Positions 1-7,691 are shown, counted from the stretch's first letter. The stretch: 39,719 bases of DNA from Gammaproteobacteria bacterium (GCA_020832055.1 JAFIFL010000007.1:1-39719), one strand, 5' to 3'. Made by a program: numbers and translations. The notes: a model not told the origin generated them from the sequence alone.

Positions 1-1
1 G

Positions 2-172
2 CTGATACGGGAAGGATACTCCGACGACGAGGCACGGGAACTGATTGCGGTCGCGCTGGCCGTCGAGATCTACAACTCGGCCAACGACGGCTATGACGAG
101 GCGCGTTACCGCGCCGGTCTCGACGGGTTGCCGGAGTTGCCGCTCGATGATGAGGATGAGTCGGGTACCTAG
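2..172 (+). CDS. C-terminal end of an unknown protein (cut by window edge)
   Basis: An open frame enters from the left edge and ends at TAG 170-172, giving the last 56 residues of a protein. The segment is acidic, reading IREGYSDDEARELIAVALAV near its start and ending in a run of Asp and Glu (LPLDDEDESGT). It looks like a soluble, helical, acidic tail. I do not recognise a family, and the start lies outside the window. The reading is supported by uninterrupted coding-like composition right up to the stop and the absence of a better frame. Confidence 0.55.
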   Translation: MIREGYSDDEARELIAVALAVEIYNSANDGYDEARYRAGLDGLPELPLDDEDESGT

Positions 173-216
173 GCTGCCGCCGGGCACGAGCCCAACCCTG
201 CCCCTTTTCTGCCGGA

Positions 217-654
217 TCAGTCCGGATTGACTGCCTCCGCCCCCTCATGCTCGAGCGGCTCGAGGTGGACGATCCGGCGCGGTGGGAACCCCGCCTTGAA
301 GCGAAAGCTCAGACTCAGCGGGCGTGCCTGGTCCACGCGTTCGAAGGTCTCGCCCTCCACCGGGACAGCACGATAGGGCCGCGTCTCGCCGTCCATCGTG
401 ATTTCGACCCCGGGATTGTCGAGCAGCCGCCGGTACCACATCCTCGGCCAATGATTCACCCCGACGTAGAGTTCATCATCAACCCAGATCTGGGTGAGGA
501 TGCGGTCGTGGCCTTCACCGTCGGCGTCGAAGGTGGTGATCCTCATTGTTCGATCGGATTCGGGCTGGGTGATGCCGAGCCAGGTCTCGAAGTACACGAC
601 TCTGCCGATATAGGCCAGGACCAGCAGTACTGCGATGATCTTCAGATAGCGCAT
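217..654 (-). CDS. DUF385-like (F420/flavin split-barrel related) membrane-anchored protein
   Basis: A 145-residue protein. Residues 1-20 form one hydrophobic segment (KIIAVLLVLAYIGRVVYF) without an obvious cleavage site, so the protein is probably membrane anchored. The remainder, with WVDDELYVGVNHWPRMWYRR followed by LLDNPGVEITMDGETRPY, resembles the core of the deazaflavin-dependent nitroreductase/DUF385 split-barrel group, where a Trp-Tyr pair precedes an Asn-Pro strand. A strong GGGAGG lies about 9 bases before the ATG. The N-terminal cofactor-binding part typical of true F420 enzymes is not evident, so catalysis is uncertain. It lies on the same strand as, and downstream of, the sigma-factor unit, 58 bases after the micro-ORF, and could be part of that transcript. 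The fold assignment is by motif resemblance only. Confidence 0.65.
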   Translation of the reverse strand: MRYLKIIAVLLVLAYIGRVVYFETWLGITQPESDRTMRITTFDADGEGHDRILTQIWVDDELYVGVNHWPRMWYRRLLDNPGVEITMDGETRPYRAVPVEGETFERVDQARPLSLSFRFKAGFPPRRIVHLEPLEHEGAEAVNPD

Positions 655-712
655 GGTTTTCTCCCTCCCTCTCAGCCCTTGCTGAGCCGCCGAAACCCGA
701 ACGACTCCGAAG

Positions 713-832
713 CTAGAGCATTCCGCCGCTGGTCACAATCCGCTCCGGCGGTGCCCACTGCGGACAGTTCGGGCCCATCCCGCTCAGCAGCACGAGCAGG
801 AGCACCCACAGCCAGCACAGCAGGATCCGCAT
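713..832 (-). CDS. possible 39-residue membrane or secreted micro-protein
   Basis: An ATG 16 bases past the stop of the DUF6768 gene opens a 39-codon frame starting MRILLCWLWVLLLVLLSG and ending GGML. The first 18 residues are strongly hydrophobic, like a signal or anchor peptide, and the rest is short and proline-containing. No strong Shine-Dalgarno sequence is visible, so translation would rely on coupling to the upstream gene. The ORF track shows it only as the tail of a longer shadow ORF. I do not know a family. It could be a real third member of the sigma-factor unit or chance. Confidence 0.35.
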   Translation of the reverse strand: MRILLCWLWVLLLVLLSGMGPNCPQWAPPERIVTSGGML

Positions 833-848
833 GATCGAGCCGGTGCCA

Positions 849-1241
849 TCAGGGATCACCGGTGCGGTTCTCGATGCGCAGCAGGCGCAGTTCCAGCCGC
901 TTGATCTCCCGCAGCACCCGGTTGGCCTGGAGCTGCCTGCCCATGAAGCCTTTGAGCATGACCGCAAGCTGGAAGAGCAGCACAGCGGCGATGCCCCAGC
1001 GCAGAGCGACGAGCACCTCTTCGCTGGCGAAAACCTGCCATAGCGAATAAATGCAGGCGGCGAACGCCACCAGCCCTGCGACGTAGCTCAACCACATCAC
1101 CCAGCCCAGAGTGCCGCTGAACAAGCCGAAGGCCTGCCTGACATAGCCCGGCTCACGGCCGTAGCGTTCGAGCAGGTCCCGCTCCTCTGCGGACAGGGTC
1201 TCCTCGATCATGGCATCGATATCGCGATCAACATTACGCAT
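849..1241 (-). CDS. DUF6768-family membrane protein, partner of the ECF sigma factor
   Basis: A 130-residue protein. The N-terminal cytoplasmic region (about 1-45) contains MIEETLSAEERDLLERYG, followed by two hydrophobic segments around residues 47-67 and 78-95 and a basic C-terminal helix containing LREIKRLELRLLRIEN. This layout, and in particular the final IKRLELRLL helix, matches the DUF6768 proteins commonly encoded beside ECF sigma factors. It lies 32 bases downstream of the sigma gene on the same strand, so the two are probably co-transcribed. An anti-sigma or sensor role for the membrane protein is inferred from position and topology; the sequence has no zinc-binding anti-sigma motif. 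Confidence 0.75.
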   Translation of the reverse strand: MRNVDRDIDAMIEETLSAEERDLLERYGREPGYVRQAFGLFSGTLGWVMWLSYVAGLVAFAACIYSLWQVFASEEVLVALRWGIAAVLLFQLAVMLKGFMGRQLQANRVLREIKRLELRLLRIENRTGDP

Positions 1242-1273
1242 GCTCGACTCCTTCAGCTCTCAGTCCTGCGTTC

Positions 1274-1819
1274 TCAATTCCCAATGCTCTGGCGCAGCTT
1301 GCGGCGCGCATGCATGAGCCGGGTCTTCACTGTGCCCGGGGGCACGTCGAGCGCCACGGCGACTTCTGCCACGCTCATGTCTTCCAGGTAGAACAGCCCG
1401 AGTGCGGACTTCTGGTCTGGCGGCAGCTCGGCCATTGCCGCGAGGACAGACTCGAACTCGGCGCTCTGCTCGCCCTCGTTCACGGGCGCAGAGGCTTCGG
1501 GCTCGCGGGCCAGTTCTTCGAGGGTCTGGCGCCGGCGTTGGCGACGGCCGATTGCCTTCGCCGCCCGCCGGGTGACGATACGCATGGCCCAGGCCGGGAA
1601 GGCCCGCGCATCATCCAGGGCAGCGAGCCCGCGCAGCATCTCGACCCAGGCCTCCTGGGCCACATCCCGGGCCAGTTCGCCGTCCCCGGTGAGTCGCCAG
1701 GCGTGGCCCAGCAGTTTTGGCTGCCAGCGTTGCGCGAGGCGCGCGAGGGCAGGCCGGTCTCCGGCGCGGGCGGCGGCGGCGAGGTATTCGTCGTAGAGCC
1801 GCTCCTTTTCCCTCCGCAC
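1274..1819 (-). CDS. ECF-type RNA polymerase sigma-70 factor
   Basis: A 181-residue sigma factor with only regions 2 and 4. Region 2 is at about residues 25-90 (LARDVAQEAWVEML, then FPAWAMRIVTRRA). An acidic linker (residues 100-120) leads to region 4 at about 125-178, with ELPPDQKSALGLFYLEDMS and the recognition helix VPPGTVKTRLMHARRKLR. The start is GTG, not ATG; a GGAG nine bases upstream supports it. Length is normal for ECF factors. It is followed by the DUF6768 gene, a frequent pairing. The minus-strand upstream region contains AT-rich TATATCC but I could not define a confident promoter. Target genes cannot be deduced here. Confidence 0.9.
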   Translation of the reverse strand: MRREKERLYDEYLAAAARAGDRPALARLAQRWQPKLLGHAWRLTGDGELARDVAQEAWVEMLRGLAALDDARAFPAWAMRIVTRRAAKAIGRRQRRRQTLEELAREPEASAPVNEGEQSAEFESVLAAMAELPPDQKSALGLFYLEDMSVAEVAVALDVPPGTVKTRLMHARRKLRQSIGN

Positions 1820-2088
1820 GATGATCTGCTCCCGTCTGCTGGCGATCTGGCCGGCTCGAATCTTCAGCCTTCAGGATATAGGTGGCCGGCAGGCGGCATC
1901 CGGTTCAATCGCCGTGGAAGCATCGGCTCGGCGCGTCGGGCAGTGGCTGGCCGCGGCAGGCGATGGCCGGCAGCCAGGCGTGGCCAGCGCCGGGGGCGAC
2001 CGCCAAGGTGGGCTGTGCTCGCAAGGGTTCGCATTGGACTCGTCACCGCGCCAAACTGGGGCGACTGACTCGCGTACCGGAGCACCCC

Positions 2089-2469
2089 ATGTCCGCCATC
2101 GACGCCCGTCCGGCGATGTTCCGCAATCACCCGTTCGGATTCATCCTCTGCCTGCCGCTGATCCCGGCTCTCGGGCTCGGTATCCTGATCCTGCTGTGGT
2201 GGTATCTGCAGACGCGTTCGGTCCGTTTGCGTATCGATGCCGATCAGGTCCATCTGGAGCGAGGCCTACTGAGCAAGAGCCATGTGGACCTCGACATCGG
2301 GCAGATCCGCACCGTGAAGGTGGAGCAGAGCTTCTTCGACCGGATTTTCCGCGTCGGTGCCATCGCGGTGTACACCACGGGTGACAATCCCGAGTTTCGC
2401 GTCAAGGGCATTCCCGATCCCCATCGGGTTCGCGACCACGTACGGGAGCGCCGCGAGGCCGCGGCATGA
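2089..2469 (+). CDS. bacterial PH-domain (bPH2) membrane protein
   Basis: The track ORF begins at 1882, but the ATG at 2089 gives the sensible protein of 126 residues: a short N-terminus, a hydrophobic hairpin (residues 14-42, FILCLPLIPALGLGILILLW), then a bPH2 domain. That domain shows VRLRIDADQVHLERGLLSKS, the DLDIGQIRTVKVEQ strand and an FRVGAIAVYTTGD turn, which is the classical order in YdbS/DUF304 proteins. Function in the family is poorly known, with membrane-associated stress roles proposed. Its stop overlaps the next start by four bases (ATGA), so the pair is translationally coupled. Confidence 0.8.
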   Translation: MSAIDARPAMFRNHPFGFILCLPLIPALGLGILILLWWYLQTRSVRLRIDADQVHLERGLLSKSHVDLDIGQIRTVKVEQSFFDRIFRVGAIAVYTTGDNPEFRVKGIPDPHRVRDHVRERREAAA

Positions 2470-2789
2470 GTCGTACGGACCGCGGCGACAGCCGCCTGGC
2501 ACTGCGCGTCCTGCTCGGTACCTCAGCCCTGGCTGCCCTGCTGGTCGCCCTCCTGGTGCTGGCCGCGGCGGTGTCCCTGCCGGGGTTGTCGGATTGGGTC
2601 GCCGTAACCTTCGATGACGGTATCGGGCTGAAGAATGCAGCCGTGGTGGCTGCGATCGTCTCGGTGGTGGTCTCCATTGTTTTTGCGCTCGCAGCGGGCG
2701 ACGGCCTGATCGGCGAACTTCAGTTCATGATCCCCGGCTTTTTCCTTTTCTTCGTGTTCTTCTGGCTGATGCTTGCCTGGATCTTTTGA
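2466..2789 (+). CDS. small integral membrane protein, coupled to the PH-domain gene
   Basis: A 107-residue protein with three clear hydrophobic segments: about 14-37 (LLGTSALAALLVALLVLAAA), 57-77 (NAAVVAAIVSVVVSIVFALAA) and 87-106 (FMIPGFFLFFVFFWLMLAW). The start ATG overlaps the stop of the PH-domain gene, so the two proteins probably act together in the inner membrane. No recognised domain, no catalytic motif and no signal peptide beyond the first membrane segment. Confidence 0.65.
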   Translation: MSRTDRGDSRLALRVLLGTSALAALLVALLVLAAAVSLPGLSDWVAVTFDDGIGLKNAAVVAAIVSVVVSIVFALAAGDGLIGELQFMIPGFFLFFVFFWLMLAWIF

Positions 2790-2952
2790 CAGCAGGCCGG
2801 CCGCGGCCGCGCGAGGGAGTGCGTCCTGGCAGTGGCCGGGCGCGAAAACCTGCCCTGGCGTGCGCGGCAGGCCCGCTCGGCGGCTGGCACTGTCAGCGAC
2901 CATGGGCTGGCACAGGACTCGCATCGAGGCTTGACGTTGTGCCCAATTTCGT

Positions 2953-2970
2953 GCAGAAATGACATTCTGC
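2953..2970. promoter_or_regulatory. candidate operator dyad upstream of the 3070 gene
   Basis: A perfect 6-6-6 dyad GCAGAA-ATGACA-TTCTGC lies 100 bases before the ATG at 3070. A TTGACG hexamer at 2931-2936 could serve as a -35 box, but the matching -10 would fall inside the dyad and is poor. The symmetry suits a dimeric regulator; its identity cannot be told. Confidence 0.25.
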
Positions 2971-3069
2971 GTCACACTCTGACGGTAAAGCGCGAGAGTG
3001 GGCGGCCGGGTTTCATATTGAAAAGCAGCTCAGCTGGCTGTGGGAATAGTTGGCGTCAGGAGCGTTCAC

Positions 3070-3459
3070 ATGACTGTCACGGTTAACGAAGCGGTTCGCA
3101 GCGAGGGCCTCAAGCGCGCCCTCGAAGACCTCAATCTGCCTCCCCGGCCCCGTGTCTTCTTCCGGGACCTCAGTGCCGCATGGCGCCGAGAGACGGGCCT
3201 GCGGCAGACTGATCTCGAGCAGAGCCTCGGCGAGATTGCGGCGCGCGGCGCTGTGTGCATCCACGAGCACGAGCAGGATCAGCTCATCGAGTTCACTGAC
3301 TCCGCCGCGGATGTGCTCTCTGCGTCCACGGATGTCCTCGGATGGCTCTACGCGACCTGGGTGCTCCGGCGGACCCGACGGCGCTATGCGCACGAAGGCA
3401 GGGACACCGCGTCGGCAGAGGTCCGGCGGCGAGAGGCGGATCAGGCCTTCAACGCCTGA
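3070..3459 (+). CDS. hypothetical protein with an acidic core and basic tail
   Basis: The track begins this frame at 3040, but the ATG at 3070 is preceded by AGGAG with seven bases of spacing and is the better start, giving 129 residues beginning MTVTVNEAV. The protein is soluble and mixed helical, with RRETGLRQTDLEQSLGEIAA around residues 40-60 resembling a helix-turn-helix-like helical pair, and a basic stretch VLRRTRRRYAHEGRD near the C-terminus. I do not recognise a family. The short acidic-then-basic layout could suit a small nucleic-acid-binding or adaptor protein, but that is speculation. Confidence 0.65.
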   Translation: MTVTVNEAVRSEGLKRALEDLNLPPRPRVFFRDLSAAWRRETGLRQTDLEQSLGEIAARGAVCIHEHEQDQLIEFTDSAADVLSASTDVLGWLYATWVLRRTRRRYAHEGRDTASAEVRRREADQAFNA

Positions 3460-3532
3460 ATCGAGCCGGGGCCCGAGTGCTGGTCGAACCGGCGCGTAGA
3501 GGCAATTGTCCGCCGAACCACGCTCTTCCGGA

Positions 3533-3563
3533 GGCTCGGCCCGGTCTGGCAACAGGCCGAGCC
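3533..3563 (+). terminator. hairpin without T-tract after the 3070 gene
   Basis: A perfect 9-bp inverted repeat, GGCTCGGCC (3533-3541) and GGCCGAGCC (3555-3563), with a 13-base loop, begins 74 bases after the stop at 3459. No run of T follows, so an intrinsic terminator is only possible. An mRNA 3' stabilising hairpin is an alternative. Confidence 0.35.
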
Positions 3564-3573
3564 CGTGGCTGAG

Positions 3574-3602
3574 CTGCACCGATCATTTCTGCACCGATCA
3601 TT
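3574..3602. repeat. two tandem 14-bp direct repeats
   Basis: CTGCACCGATCATT occurs at 3574-3587 and again at 3589-3602, separated by a single T, so the period is 15 bases. The copies are identical. The pair sits in the 250-base gap between the 3070 gene and the hydrolase at 3709, directly after a hairpin. It could be a slippage duplication or a paired protein-binding site. Confidence 0.6.
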
Positions 3603-3708
3603 GATGAAGCAGCGTTCTTCACGCTCCTTTTCCACCCACCGCATCCCCGCCAGCTTCTCCCCGACATCCGTTCATCGCCACATTGGCGGGAATGGCTGAA
3701 GCTCAGCC

Positions 3709-4875
3709 ATGGGCAAGGGCAACGTTTCGTTCTGGCCCATTGACGGGGTTTGCGACAGCCGGTTTGGCTCCCTCCGGGACGCGTTCCTCACCAACTTCAC
3801 CACAGACGGCGACTGCGGCGCAGCGGTTTGCCTCATGCTCGACGGGCGGGTGGCGATCGATCTTTGGGGCGGTTATCTCGACCTCGCCCACACCATCCCC
3901 TGGCAGCGCGATACTCTGGTGAACGCCTATTCGGTGGGCAAGGGAGTCTTGTCCATGCTGGCGCTGGACAGCATCGCACGTCGTGAACTCGATCCGGCAC
4001 AGCCGCTGACCACTGTCTGGCCCGAACTCGGGGCTGCGGGCAAGGACAGGCTCTCGCTGCAGATGCTGCTCAGCCACCGTTCCGGGTTGCCGGCCGTCCG
4101 GGAACGCCTGCCTGCCGGTGCGAAGTACGACTGGGAGCGGATCTGCAGGGCCCTGGCGGCACAGGCACCGTTCTGGGAACCTGACAGTGCCCATGGTTAC
4201 CACGCCAACACCTTCGGCTTCCTGGTGGGTGAGGCCGTCGCCCGGGCGGCGGGTCGCCCGCTGCGGCGCCTGCTGCGGGAGCGACTGACGGCCCCGGGAG
4301 AGCTGGCCTACTACTGGGGTGTGCCGCGGCGGCTGCAGCCGCGCATCGCGCCCATGCTTCTGCAGCACGACATCTCCACTCGCGAACAGCAGCGCCGGGC
4401 GCAGGCACAGCCAGCGGATGATGCCATCGACGGGTCTGCCCTGCGCTGGCGCTGCTATTTCAATCCGCCCGGCATCAGCGGCTTCGGTGCGGTGAATACC
4501 CGTGCATGGCGCTCGGCCGTCATCCCTTCGACCAACGGCCATACCCACGCGCGGGCATTGGCTGGGCTTTACGCTGCATTCCTCTCCGGCACCGATGCGG
4601 GGTTGCTGGCCGAAGCCACACGGGCGCATTCCGATGGTGTCGATCGGGTACTGGAGCGCCCGAGCCGTTTCGGCCTCGGCTTCCAGCTCAATCATCCCAA
4701 GCAGGCCATGGGGCCGGGAACCTCGGCGTTCGGACACTTCGGCTACGGTGGATCTCTGGGGATGGCAGATCCCGACGCCGGGCTGGCGTTTGCCTATGTC
4801 ACCAACCGGCCCGCACCCCGTTTCCACGTTGCCAGGACCAGTCGCCTGCTCGAGGCGATCTACGCCAGCCTCTGA
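3709..4875 (+). CDS. serine hydrolase, class-C beta-lactamase/EstB fold
   Basis: A 388-residue protein without a signal peptide, therefore probably cytoplasmic. The Ser-x-x-Lys nucleophile motif is SVGK at residues 75-78, preceded by the usual WRDTLVNAY-like strand. The second motif is a Tyr-x-Asn equivalent at Y164 (GYHANTFG) and the third is HFGYGGS near residue 339, replacing KTG as in esterases of this fold. The conserved MLLSHRSGLP at 120-128 is also characteristic. Absence of KTG and of a signal peptide argues for an esterase (EstB/LpqP-like) more than an antibiotic-hydrolysing enzyme. Substrate unknown. It stands alone, and the downstream 420 bases are degraded. Confidence 0.85.
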   Translation: MGKGNVSFWPIDGVCDSRFGSLRDAFLTNFTTDGDCGAAVCLMLDGRVAIDLWGGYLDLAHTIPWQRDTLVNAYSVGKGVLSMLALDSIARRELDPAQPLTTVWPELGAAGKDRLSLQMLLSHRSGLPAVRERLPAGAKYDWERICRALAAQAPFWEPDSAHGYHANTFGFLVGEAVARAAGRPLRRLLRERLTAPGELAYYWGVPRRLQPRIAPMLLQHDISTREQQRRAQAQPADDAIDGSALRWRCYFNPPGISGFGAVNTRAWRSAVIPSTNGHTHARALAGLYAAFLSGTDAGLLAEATRAHSDGVDRVLERPSRFGLGFQLNHPKQAMGPGTSAFGHFGYGGSLGMADPDAGLAFAYVTNRPAPRFHVARTSRLLEAIYASL

Positions 4876-5295
4876 GCGAGTCCTGCCGGCGTCGGCGAAA
4901 GCGGATCCGCACGACGTGGCTTGCCGGCCGGAATCTGCAGGGCCCTGCTGCTGCTGTTGTGCTCTGCGGGGATGTCAGCGACCGCCCTTCCGGGCGACTT
5001 GCGCCGTGCCATTCAGGGCTATCCCGGGACAGGTTCAGGGTATCCCGCAGATCCTGTCCCGCAAGGAGCACGTGTTACTCTCCAAGGACCCACGGTCGAT
5101 TGTGGTCAGGAAGCACCAAATGATGCCGTGGAGCCGCGTGCCGAACGACTCGGCCCGCTTTCTGGAGCGTGCCGGCTTCGCGGTTGCCACCGCGCCGGAC
5201 GGCACCGCCGCCCGGGAGCTGCTCGCTGCGGCGCTGAGATCGATCCCGATTTGTGGCACCGTAGGCCCATTCAACCCTGCGGCAGGAGTGCGCCC
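4876..5295. other. 420-base gap of degraded, coding-like sequence
   Basis: Between the hydrolase and the LapA-domain gene no intact gene is supported. Two overlapping track ORFs cross it, but their translations are proline/arginine-rich shadows. One short patch (about 5120-5245) resembles a response-regulator receiver fragment and is listed separately. The stretch is GC-rich and may be gene debris. Confidence 0.5.
5120..5245 (+). pseudogene. possible receiver-domain scrap
   Basis: In the frame that begins ATGATGCCG at 5120 the translation contains SARFLERAGFAVATAPDGTA followed by ARELLAA. This resembles the alpha1-beta2-alpha2 part of response-regulator receiver domains (leu-glu-arg-ala-gly-phe, then ala-x-asp-gly-x-x-ala). 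No phosphorylatable Asp or downstream receiver strands follow. The match is short and could be chance. Confidence 0.2.
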
Positions 5296-5493
5296 ATTAA
5301 GAAGGCCAAGATGATCATCGCCATCGTTCTGGCCGTATTGATCGTGATCTTTGCGTTCCAGAATTCGGAAACCGTCGGCGTCAAGTTTCTCCTTTGGACC
5401 TGGACCGCATCGCGCGCACTGGTGCTCCTGCTGGTGTTTCTTGCCGGCGTGGGAGTCGGCTGGCTCGCCCGTGGCGCACGGGGACGATGGTAA
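5296..5493 (+). CDS. LapA-domain small membrane protein, probable ATT start
   Basis: The C-terminal part of the track ORF is a LapA/DUF1049 protein: membrane segment MIIAIVLAVLIVIFAFQNSE, the family's FAFQN...V.V.FLLWTW strand, then a second membrane segment ALVLLLVFLAGVGVGWLARG. The first ATG is at 5311 (60 residues) with only a weak GAAGG nearby. A perfect AGGAG at 5284-5288 is instead spaced seven bases from ATT 5296, which would add the basic residues M-K-K-A-K typical of LapA N-termini and give 65 residues. I therefore list the ATT start but do not exclude ATG. LapA proteins are inner-membrane proteins linked to lipopolysaccharide assembly; that role here is by family. Confidence 0.7.
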   Translation: MKKAKMIIAIVLAVLIVIFAFQNSETVGVKFLLWTWTASRALVLLLVFLAGVGVGWLARGARGRW

Positions 5494-5548
5494 GGCCACC
5501 GACACCTGATCGACCACACCGCTGCGTACGTCAGGGAGATGGTATGAG

Positions 5549-6835
5549 ATGAGGGCGCCGCCGAGCATGGGCTTTGCCCTGTTGGGGGCCGGGCTCGTCG
5601 CCATCAGTTACGGACTCGCGCGCTTCGCTTTCGGACTGTTCGTCCCGCCCATTCGCGCTGAGCTGGAACTTTCGTCGTATGCCGTCGGCATCATCGGTGC
5701 GCTGCCGCTCGTCAGTTTCGCGCTGGCCACCCTGGTGGCGCCGTTCGCCGCCAATCGGCTGGGTGCCCGCAACACGGCGGTGCTGTCTGGTGGGTTTGCC
5801 GTTGGCGGCCTCTTGCTGATCAGTCAGGCTGTGGGCGCGGTGTCCCTGGGCCTCGGTGTGTTCGCTTGCGGCATCTGCACCGGCCTGATGATGCCCGCGC
5901 TGACGGCCGCCATGCAGGCGCTGGTGAAGCGCTCACTGCACGGGCGGGTGAGCTCCGTCATGAACGCGGGGACCAGTATGGGTGTGATCGTCGCTGTTCC
6001 GACGGTGCTGTTCATGGCGGGGGCCTGGCGATTCGCCTATGCGTCCTTTGCCGTCCTGGCGGGCATCGGGGTCCTGGCCGCCTGGTACTTCATCCCCTCG
6101 GTGTCGCGAATCCTCCCGGCGAACGCAGGACCGCCGCCACCGATCAGCGCGCTGCAGTTGTCGCGTCTCTTCAGGCTGTCGCTGTTCGCCTTCGCGATGG
6201 GCTTCGTGTCTGCGGCCTACTGGATCTTCGCGCCGGATCTGGTGGTCACCCTCGGTGAACTGTCGGCCGGCGAAACCGGGTGGCTGTGGCTCGCGGTGGG
6301 CATTGCCGGCCTCGGCGGTGCCGTGGTGAGCGATCTGGCCGATCGCAACAACCCGCCCATCACGCACGCACTGATGCTGGTGATGCTCTCCGCGAGTCTT
6401 GCATTGCTTGCCGCGAGTCCCGGTCAGCTGGTGCTCGCTGCGTTTTCCGCGCTGGTCTTCGGCCTCGCCTACATGAGTCTGACGGGGTTGTATCTGCTCA
6501 CCGGCATCCGGCTGCTGCCGGGGCGACTGGCGATGGGGCCGGTGCTGCCGTTCCTGGCCTGCGCGCTCGGGCAGGCGGCAGGCTCTCCGGTCATCGGCGT
6601 GCTGGTGGACGCGTTCGGCTATGCCGATGGGTTTGCCATGTTCTCAGCGATCGGCATTCTGGTGGCGATCGCCTCGCCATGGTATCCGCGCTACCTTTAC
6701 CAGGGGGACCCCGGGCCCGAGGAAGCGGAACAGGAGGAGGAGGCCACCGGCCTGCAGGCGGCATTCGACTATCAGCTCCAGGGTGAGGATGGCGAGCCGC
6801 TCGATGTCGCCGTCGAGGTCACCAGGTCGCCATAG
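5549..6835 (+). CDS. MFS transporter, YbfB/YjiJ-like
   Basis: A 428-residue protein with about twelve hydrophobic segments. The first helix begins ISYGLARFAFGLFVPPIRAE, the signature opening of the YbfB/YjiJ branch of major-facilitator proteins. The loop after helix 2, FAANRLGARNTAV, occupies the place of the MFS loop motif. The C-terminus carries an unusual acidic tail of about 45 residues (EEAEQEEEATGL). The second of two overlapping ATGs is used, because the first meets a stop after two codons; GGGAG lies ten bases upstream. The next gene starts 13 bases after its stop, so an operon is likely. The substrate cannot be inferred. Confidence 0.85.
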   Translation: MRAPPSMGFALLGAGLVAISYGLARFAFGLFVPPIRAELELSSYAVGIIGALPLVSFALATLVAPFAANRLGARNTAVLSGGFAVGGLLLISQAVGAVSLGLGVFACGICTGLMMPALTAAMQALVKRSLHGRVSSVMNAGTSMGVIVAVPTVLFMAGAWRFAYASFAVLAGIGVLAAWYFIPSVSRILPANAGPPPPISALQLSRLFRLSLFAFAMGFVSAAYWIFAPDLVVTLGELSAGETGWLWLAVGIAGLGGAVVSDLADRNNPPITHALMLVMLSASLALLAASPGQLVLAAFSALVFGLAYMSLTGLYLLTGIRLLPGRLAMGPVLPFLACALGQAAGSPVIGVLVDAFGYADGFAMFSAIGILVAIASPWYPRYLYQGDPGPEEAEQEEEATGLQAAFDYQLQGEDGEPLDVAVEVTRSP

Positions 6836-6848
6836 GCGACGATCTCCC

Positions 6849-7601
6849 ATGGCGGACATGACGGATCTGATCCTCTGGACAGCATTGGCGACACTTCTGC
6901 TGGTGGGCGTCCACCTGCTGGCCGCGCGCTTCCACCACCTCGTCGGCCCGCGCAGGAGTCCTGTCCATTCCTGTCTTGCCGGGATCACGACCGCCTATCT
7001 CTTCCTCAAACTGCTGCCCGAACTCGGAGCGCCGGGTCACATCGCCGGTGAGGAACCTGATATAGGTGGACGTCGGTTGGCCTTCGCCATTGCTCTACTG
7101 GGTTTCGTCATCTTCTATGCCGCAGAGGTTTGGGCGCATCGGCGTCGCGCAGCGGAGACGGTCGGGCGGGAGAACGAGCGGGTCTATCGCCTGCTGCTGT
7201 GCACCTTCGCCCTGTTCAACGGGGGCCTGGCATTCCTGCTGCCGCATCAGGTCGCGACCCACGGACCCTGGATCACCGGAATCTATGTGGTGGCCATCGG
7301 CGTGCATCTGCTGGTCCTCGATCACGCCATCGCCGAAGTGCACAGGGGCGAATACGGTATCCATGCGCGTGCGATCCACTCGGCAGGACTCGTCTGCGGC
7401 TTCATCCTCGCGATCGCGCTGGGGCCGGAGGCCTGGGAGCGGGCGGCGCAACCGCTGATCGCCTTCCTCGGCGGCGTGATCGCGCTGCAGGTCTTTCGTG
7501 AGGAGATCCCGGCCTACAAACAGAGCCACCCGGTCGCGTTTGCGCTGGGTGCCGCGATCCTCGCGGCACTGCTGCTGCTTGCGGAGCGGCTGCCGCACTG
7601 A
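6849..7601 (+). CDS. polytopic membrane protein, loosely ZIP-like
   Basis: The track starts this frame at 6621, inside the MFS gene; the ATG at 6849 gives 250 residues (MADMTDLILWTAL). It has about eight hydrophobic segments. An early loop (SPVHSCLAGITTAYLFLKLL) is reminiscent of a family of conserved membrane proteins whose second helix reads G-x-x-x-AY-x-F-x-x-LLPEL and which are sometimes annotated as ZIP-related. The metal-binding HxxxD/E helices of true ZIP transporters are not evident; later His residues (VVAIGVHLLVLDHAIAEVHRG) are intriguing but not a canonical site. Function unknown. Confidence 0.7.
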   Translation: MADMTDLILWTALATLLLVGVHLLAARFHHLVGPRRSPVHSCLAGITTAYLFLKLLPELGAPGHIAGEEPDIGGRRLAFAIALLGFVIFYAAEVWAHRRRAAETVGRENERVYRLLLCTFALFNGGLAFLLPHQVATHGPWITGIYVVAIGVHLLVLDHAIAEVHRGEYGIHARAIHSAGLVCGFILAIALGPEAWERAAQPLIAFLGGVIALQVFREEIPAYKQSHPVAFALGAAILAALLLLAERLPH

Positions 7602-7691
7602 TCCTCAACTTTTGTCAGGTTGTTTGAGGTTTCGAATCATTCGGCATTGTCCAGTGGGGCGTATCAGTACCACCAAACGAGTCTCGGGGTA

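Noticed and set aside
3703-4827. 374-residue minus-strand ORF
   Set aside because: Antisense shadow of the serine hydrolase, whose catalytic motifs are all present on the plus strand.
7602-7691. Possible terminator CCTCAA...TTGAGG after the 6849 gene
   Set aside because: Only six paired bases with a 15-base loop and no T-tract at the right place.
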